This document shows positions 58,101 through 64,000 of a stretch of DNA of 64,000 nucleotides, piece by piece (position 1 is the stretch's first letter; the number at the start of each line of letters is the position of its first letter). The DNA comes from Capsicum annuum (lineage: Eukaryota; Streptophyta; Magnoliopsida; Solanales; Solanaceae): NCBI RefSeq assembly GCF_002878395.1, contig NC_061121.1, forward strand, positions 17,659,876-17,723,875, written 5' to 3'. A model generated the notes under the pieces. It was not told the origin of the DNA, made no database searches, and saw nothing but the letters and a program-made list of their open reading frames with translations. The position numbers and the translations under genes are program-made.

Positions 58101-59953
58101 AAGTTAAGAGGAAAAAGATGTGGTTTCTGAATTTCAATTTTTTTTTATTGACAGTTCAATAAGAAATATTTATTATTTTTTAACAATGTATGTAAGAGTG
58201 CTGCAAACACTGCTTTACAGAACAAGATAATTTCTGAATTTGTATTAGCTGACATAAAAATTGGAGAAAAAGATTGGTTTCGCACCTTGATTCACACTAG
58301 ACGATCATGGAATGATGAAGTATGTTTTTTGTATTTTATTTAGTATTGAATAATTTCTTCAGGTTTATTTTGTGTGTAAATAGCAGTAGAAAGTATAGTC
58401 TTTTCAAAAATTTAACTTTGTGGAAACGTACATAGTTTGTTGAGTCTTGAAGATTACACTTCTGTGGCTATTTGATTCAGTTTATGAGGCTTAAAAGCTG
58501 CACTTTTTCTATGTATGGAATAATTGGTTACATGCTTCAGTTATAATTTTTACCTGGTGGATTTGCTTGTTCTTGTTCTCTAGTCACATAGAATACAATT
58601 GTTCCTGAAAGCACTGTAATAAATTCATACATCTCAGATACTTTTATAGTATTTTATCAAGCTCATTCTTGAAAATCAATATGACAAAGCAATGAATTAA
58701 TGATGGGTTTCATATCCTTTACTCTTATACATATCAATTGAGGACCACAACAAAGAATGACTTCAATTGACAACATATCTTGAATATTATTGCACTTGCA
58801 ATGATGGTAAAATAGTGAACATTACATAATATACTGGAGAATATATTGCAGCATTGAATATATTCAGTGCCTATCCAAAGGATGAATAAATATTAGAAAA
58901 TGCTTCATATCTGCATATCTGTATTTTATGTGTATGCTAGTGTATAGTTCTGGTTAGTATGCTTTGATTGCGAGCATTTTGTACACAGGACACACTAATT
59001 ATGCTATTGTATTATTCTCTTTGTCCTGTGTTGTTATGCATAGCTATATTATATTTTTGCTTTTTTCTAATATAATTTTTGTTTATTCAGCATGTTGACG
59101 TGATAATGTATTACTTAAGGAAAAATTAAAGTATAGTTTCATGAAGTCAATTACATACACCACTACTGATGTCTTCTTTGTTAAATGGATACGTTCAATT
59201 CATCAACAATGATTGAGTTTGAATGAAGAAATAAGTTGTATCACTCCTGAACATCATGTTAGCCAATACATTAGGGGTTACAAACTAGTTGTCAATGTTC
59301 TCTGAGATTCTATTGATAATGTCATTATTCCTGTGAATGTTAGTGAGTCATTTCATTAGATATTAGTTGTTTTCTGAATTAGACATAGGTGTCTATATAT
59401 TTATGATTCGATGATGGGAGGTGTTGTCCATTCAAAGAATGTTTTAGATCATGTTCGATCCCTTTCTACCATGATACCTCTGTTCTTGGTTGCCACTAAT
59501 TTTTTCGGAAAATGTTCGGATATTGACTGGTATCGGGAAGCTGCATACATTGATAAATCACTGAGCGAATCTTTGAAGTATGTCGTTTTGAAGGATACAC
59601 TATAGCAGGGACCTCAAACTAAGTAAGTTACATTTCAATTGTGTTTTTATATATTTATATTAATATATATGTTGTTTTATAAGTGATTTTCTGATTTTAT
59701 ATTTTACAGTGACTGTGATATGTTTGTATGTGCCTTTGCTGAGTACGTTAGTCATAGCATCTTTGATATCTCTAGTACACTATTTGGTGTTGTGAACCAT
59801 CGACTCAAATAAGGTGCACTACTATGAGATTATGCCAGACGGAAGAAGAATGATGGAGCAGTCAGTGAAAGTGAGGCAACTGAAAATGTTACTAGCAAGC
59901 ATGGTGGTTTCAAAAGATTTAGGGAACAGTTTGGAAGTTCAACGACACGATAA
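55164..59953 (+). pseudogene. ULP (C48 cysteine protease)-like gene of the MULE, decayed
   Basis: The encoded family combines a DUF1985-like N-terminal region with a C-terminal ubiquitin-like-protein protease domain. A basic, acidic first exon starts at 55164 (MQSYIVSKKVVVPDF) and is stopped at 55386. After an intron-like stretch ending in TTTTTCAG (55889), 55890-56150 and 56147-56690 carry the DUF1985-like part (FIFNINGKDLHFGKRKFSVV; YEIGLVYFIGRF). Further exon-like pieces are at 56850-57010, 57390-57500, 57590-57700, 57800-58140 and 58200-58320. The protease end lies at 59290-59953. The active-site His (SESFH, about 59350) is followed by a stop where Trp is usual. Asp is in IYDSMMGG (59400-59420). 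Cys is in SDCDMFVCAFAEY (about 59712), with D replacing the usual G. It ends FGSSTTR at 59951. Several stops make it a pseudogene. Confidence 0.75.
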
Positions 59954-60868
59954 TACCAGTCACAAAACATTATAACAGTAGTTGTTCTTATTTAGTTCTT
60001 GTATTTTTTTGATGGATTTTTTGATATTTGAAAGTAGTAAGATCTTTTCTAATTGTTACCAGGGCACCCAGATTTTTTTTGCTACTCTATATTGATTTTT
60101 GGTTCCTTTTGATTGAACTTTATTAATGTGATGAAGTAAAGCAGCAGTGTTTTTAATTGGGAAAGTTCTTGTACTTGTTCTAGTTTTCTACCCAATTTGA
60201 AACTTGCATTTGTTGCATTCAGTGTATACATGGTGTTTCTTTATGAATATTTAGAAAAAAAAAATTGAGCTCATCATCATGCTCTGAATATTATCTTTTA
60301 ATTAGTTTATAAAATGTTAGCAATTTTTCCCATATATTCTTGTGTTTTATACGTCTGATCCAACATGGTTTACATACAATTCACAACAGACCTACCTACT
60401 TATTTTTTCTTATCTATCACTATCTTACGTGCTAGACTAATTTTTTTTCATTGTTTCTCTAGCTTTCATGCACCACAATACAATTATAAGGAATCGTTGT
60501 TTTGATGACATAGTATTAGAGGTCTTCACATAGTATTCGTTGTTTTGCAATTGAAAATATCATGTAAATAACACATTGTTTGTTATTGATTCAAATACCT
60601 GCATATCAACTTCCAACTACTGCACATTACTGTGCATTTCTAGTGTATGCTCTTATGTTTTGCAACAATATCTACGTGTTCAGTTATATTAATTGAAAAA
60701 AAAATTAACCAACTCTCAAACATTTCTTTATTTTAAATCAATATATCCATAACCACAAAATTACTTAAACTTAAAACAACACAAATCTTAACACTTGAAA
60801 TTATTGATCATAAATATTTAAAAAAAAACACTTAACATCAACATAAAGTAAGAAACACAGATTCCATC
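59954..60868. other. intergenic region between the convergent MULE genes
   Basis: No gene is seen. AT-rich, with poly-A/T runs as expected for two facing 3' ends. Confidence 0.5.
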
Positions 60869-63455
60869 TTAAGCAGATGGTGCATATTTGTGGCAAGTCC
60901 TTTTATTATGCCCCTCACGATGACAATCACTACATGTAACCTTTGAACGTTTACACTTGTCTTCATTTGGTGCTTTCCATCTTTCATAACATGGTCTTTC
61001 GGGAGGTCGTTTAGAATCAGGTGGCATTACAACTTCATCCAACACTTCACGTGGTATTTTTCATGTACTTTCACAAGGAAGAGGTTCAAATGGTATGGCA
61101 TAAGCATCACTGAAATTCTTGTTGCGGTAGTAAGGTGAGCAATAGTTCTCGCCATGTTGGTTTCTATATGTAATAGCAGTCATAGCATGAGAGCAGGGTA
61201 TTTCGTCCAATTGAAATTCTCCACAGATGCACTTTCTGCTTCGCAAACAAACAATGAATCTTTTTGCTCCGTTAGTAACAGTATGCAGGAATTCATTTGA
61301 TGTTTTTACCTGCATTCAGAAGCAACTTTACTACACAAATAAATTAACAAAAAATTTAAGTGATTTAAAAAGTAATGGATAAAGGACTTACTATCATTCT
61401 CTGAGATAGCAAACGATTATTTGTTAAAACATCATTATATTTGACCGTCAACTCTGTTAATGTGTTTGTTGCCTCCTCATGCTATTTTGCATTTCATGAT
61501 TCAATCATTAACCTCATAAAATCCATTGTTGAAACCACGGGTAATCTTCTAGCTATTCTGTTGGTGTTGTTGATGGATTCCACTATGTTTGATGTCATCG
61601 TCCAAGTCCGTTTGACAGTAGAATGAACCCTTGCCCATTTATGGTAGCCAATTTGAAATAAATACACCTTAACTCTCTCATCAATTTGGTCCACCCTTCC
61701 CATTAACTCTTTAAATTGTTGTAGAGTATATGCCTTTGCCATTGCAAAATTTTTTTATGCAATTCTTCAAGATTCTTACGAAAGTTTACCTTTATGCTGC
61801 ACCACAAATGCCAAATACAAGCATGATGTGACAAATTTGGATATACTATGGATGTTGCCTTTCAAATACTCTCGTTTCTATCGGACATTATACACATACC
61901 TTCTCTTTCCCTAAATGTAATCTTAAATTTATCAAAAAACCAAGTTCAAGAGGTAATATTTTCTGAATCAACCACAGCATAAGCAAGGGGTAGTATATGA
62001 CCTACAATCATAACATACTTTATATAATATACTGGTTGATTACTTTTTTGCAAGACAAACAAATTACATACATATGACATACCAATATTATACAACACAT
62101 TAACATTCTACTATGATTTACATTTAAAAATAAAAAATTTTAAAAAGTGCTTTACCTCCTGGGTCCAACGTGCTCGCAGTCAGCATAGTTCCACCATAAA
62201 ACGATTTTAGAGCTGCTCCATCGACTACAATAATTAGGCTGCAATATTCTCATCCACGAATTAAAGCGTCCAATGCAACAAAAGCATATAAGAATCTATT
62301 TTCTTCGATTTTCTCCTAGCTAACAACAGATCCACGATAATGCTTTTCCAACATATATAAATAACCAGGTATCTTTTGATATGACTCGGTAGGATCACCG
62401 TGCAACATTTTAACTGCTTTGATTTTTGCACGCCATGCTGATGATAATCTAATGAAATCTCATGCTCCCTCATAATGTTAGAAACAATATCGTTGTGAGT
62501 GTATATTCTTTTGGTGTCCACATAATTACCTAAGATCAGTCCGGTTACCACTTTTGTCATCCCTTGATGCCTCGCATAAACTTGATCCTTTATTGAGTAT
62601 GTATGAATGTCACAATACTTTCTTATTTTAAAAATATTTGATTTGTTAATTTTGGAAGAACGAAGAAACCAAGTACAGTCCTCCACCACACAAACCAAAT
62701 AGTAGCTGTTAAAGCAAAAAAAATTATTACAAAAAAATCATATTTCGGCTTAAGATACAACTTTACCATCTAATTTAATACACAAACGCTTTTACTTGCT
62801 TCCACTTAACCTTTCAGTTCGATAAGAGAACTATTTCATAAATGCATACAACTCCATAACATTAGCCAGTGTTTGTTTATCCTTGTAAGTTTGTTTTACA
62901 GCTATGTTGATATTCGTTACATCACAAATTACATCCACACGTTCTTCTTCAAATTCTTCAAAATCTGGACTTATTCCGATCAAACGAACACAATCTTTTG
63001 AAAATAGCTTTCTTCTTTGTTCATTCTTTTTGTTAGAACACCGTTGCCCAACACACACAATTGCTCCTTCAGTATGGTAAATTACACCATCCGTTTTATC
63101 CAAAGTTGAATGTACAATGGATATTTTAAGAAGAAATCAGTAGTCGTTTTCTTCTGTTCCAGATACACCTGCACACTTGTATCATTATGTATGACCATAC
63201 TTGGGCATCTATCACTTATTATGTATCGTATTTCAAGTGTATTTGCGGATGTGTCTATCATCAGTTGTGTTGCGATTGCTTCTACTAATCCTTTGTACTT
63301 GTTGTTGCATCATACATTATCCCATCAATTTCAAAGTCCCTCGGTTTTCCTGTTTATACAATAACAACAGTTGAAAAAACCTCAAAAATAAATATTTAAA
63401 TTCATTTAGAAGGCGTAAAAAACTAACAAACCTGAAGAATTCCATCTCCCTCCAT
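60869..63455 (-). pseudogene. MuDR-type transposase of the MULE, decayed
   Basis: The transposase cuts the element at its TIRs. On the minus strand, in order: a plant MuDR N-terminal region (about 63350-63140; TLEIRYIISDRCPSMVIHND). Then a piece 63103-62831. Then a zinc-binding-like region and the start of the catalytic domain (62698-62261; WFLRSSKINKSNIFKIRKY). Then the first catalytic Asp in IIVVDGAALK (about 62225). The second lies in CIMSDRNESI (about 61890). A C-x2-H motif in HHACIWHLW (about 61820) follows. A SWIM zinc finger is at 61250-61180 (CICGEFQLDEIPCSH). A C-terminal CCHC knuckle, CSDCHREGHNKRTC, ends with a stop at 60869. In-frame stops (for example in the ENITS*TWFF and ESI*KAT regions, 61960 and 61870) and frame changes inactivate it. 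Confidence 0.85.
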
Positions 63456-63859
63456 GACGGATCATGATTGAATGCAAATTAACAGAATTCATAAAAATAC
63501 TTGTTTTTCGCTATCTAAAAAATACTTGTTTTTCGCTTCTCTATCAAATTCTAATCAACATAGAATGCGTTTTTTTGTTTGATGGTAGAGAAAAATCGTG
63601 TAAAAAGTGGCAAGTAGTGTATGAAGATGGAAAGTCTTAATGTAAGCATTAAAATAGAAAGATAAATAACGGTTTGAGGGATTTGGGGTTGGATAAATAC
63701 CAATAATTAAGGTTAACTATTTTTAAGGAAGGTAAATTATATATTAATTGTATTAAATATTAATTTTTCTTTTTCAGTAATTGCTTTTCTCTATTTTCAA
63801 CAAAATAAAAAAAAACCTTTTTATATACTTTTTAAGATGAAAGTTGCTATAACTTGAAA

Positions 63860-63922
63860 ACTTAAAACTTTTGCTATAAGTTGTAATAACTAATCTAATA
63901 AGTTTATAGAGTTAATTTTCCC
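63860..63922 (-). repeat. right terminal region of the MULE
   Basis: Read on the minus strand from 63922: GGGAAAATTAACTCTATAAA followed by AT-rich sequence with GTTATAGC. Its position at the exact point where the duplicated flank resumes marks it as the element end. Confidence 0.6.
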
Positions 63923-64000
63923 ATTTTCATATGCATAGAGGAAGACTTACCTATGTTACTTTTGCTAATTACATATTTCATTTTGTCATCGATGTAACTT
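63923..64000 (+). repeat. duplicated segment, copy 2, right part
   Basis: It matches 44612-44690 (CATATGCATAGAGGAAGACT...) and continues beyond the window. Confidence 0.9.

Larger units (their letters stand above)
55127..63922. mobile_element. Kaonashi-like Mutator element (ULP-carrying MULE), left end missing
   Basis: Between two parts of the duplicated segment lie two convergent genes: a DUF1985/Ulp1-type gene on the plus strand and a MuDR-type transposase on the minus strand. This pairing defines Kaonashi (KI) MULEs in plants (family knowledge). The right terminus (complement of 63860-63922) reads GGGAAAATTAACTCTATAAA and so on, like a MULE TIR, and is followed by ATTTTCATA, a plausible 9-bp target copy. 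No matching TIR exists at the left. About 90 bp of the flank present in copy 1 is also absent there, so a deletion removed the left end. Both genes are decayed. Confidence 0.78.

Overview
The window is plant nuclear DNA, almost certainly from a Solanaceae genome. The evidence is a TS-type tRNA-derived SINE, Tat/Ogre-lineage Ty3/gypsy retrotransposons with very long LTRs, Stowaway and hAT-type MITEs, a Helitron and a Mutator-like element. There is one host gene, a two-exon 3-ketoacyl-CoA synthase (39579-41846, + strand). Nearly everything else is mobile DNA or its debris. Three 100-N blocks (45326-45425, 46614-46713, 51034-51133) mark assembly gaps.

Positions 1004-35670 are one giant LTR retrotransposon lying on the minus strand, bounded by LTRs of about 2.26 kb and a perfect 5-bp target duplication (CCTTC). 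Read on the minus strand it has a 5' LTR, a primer-binding site, ORF1, gag, protease with a G-patch-like tail, reverse transcriptase/RNase H, a second RNase H, integrase, a 3' UTR with a 41-bp tandem array, a polypurine tract and the 3' LTR. This is the Ogre/Tat layout. The reading frames are broken in many places. A second, younger element (13834-30211, also minus strand, target duplication GCGCC) sits between ORF1 and gag. It has LTRs of 4.6 and 3.9 kb, encodes only gag, and has a 3' UTR with 25-bp and about 70-bp tandem arrays. It looks non-autonomous.

From 35676 to 43523 there is a degraded direct-repeat array, three SINEs, two hAT-like MITEs, two Stowaway MITEs, a MITE with 9-bp target duplications about 105 bp upstream of the start codon of the fatty-acid elongase gene, and that gene itself. 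From 43524 to 54800 the sequence is AT-rich: a possible MITE, a duplicated segment, microsatellites, and a Helitron-like region with a clear 3' terminal hairpin plus CTAG and repeated exon-like modules. From 54801 the duplicated segment recurs. It is interrupted by an 8.8-kb Mutator-like element of Kaonashi type (55127-63922), which carries a decayed ULP/C48-protease gene (+) and a decayed MuDR-type transposase (-). The duplicated segment resumes at 63923 and runs off the window.

The most notable observation is a short hairpin-bearing module found in non-coding parts of both retrotransposons, the pol-encoding one and the gag-only one. It is a candidate shared cis-acting RNA element.
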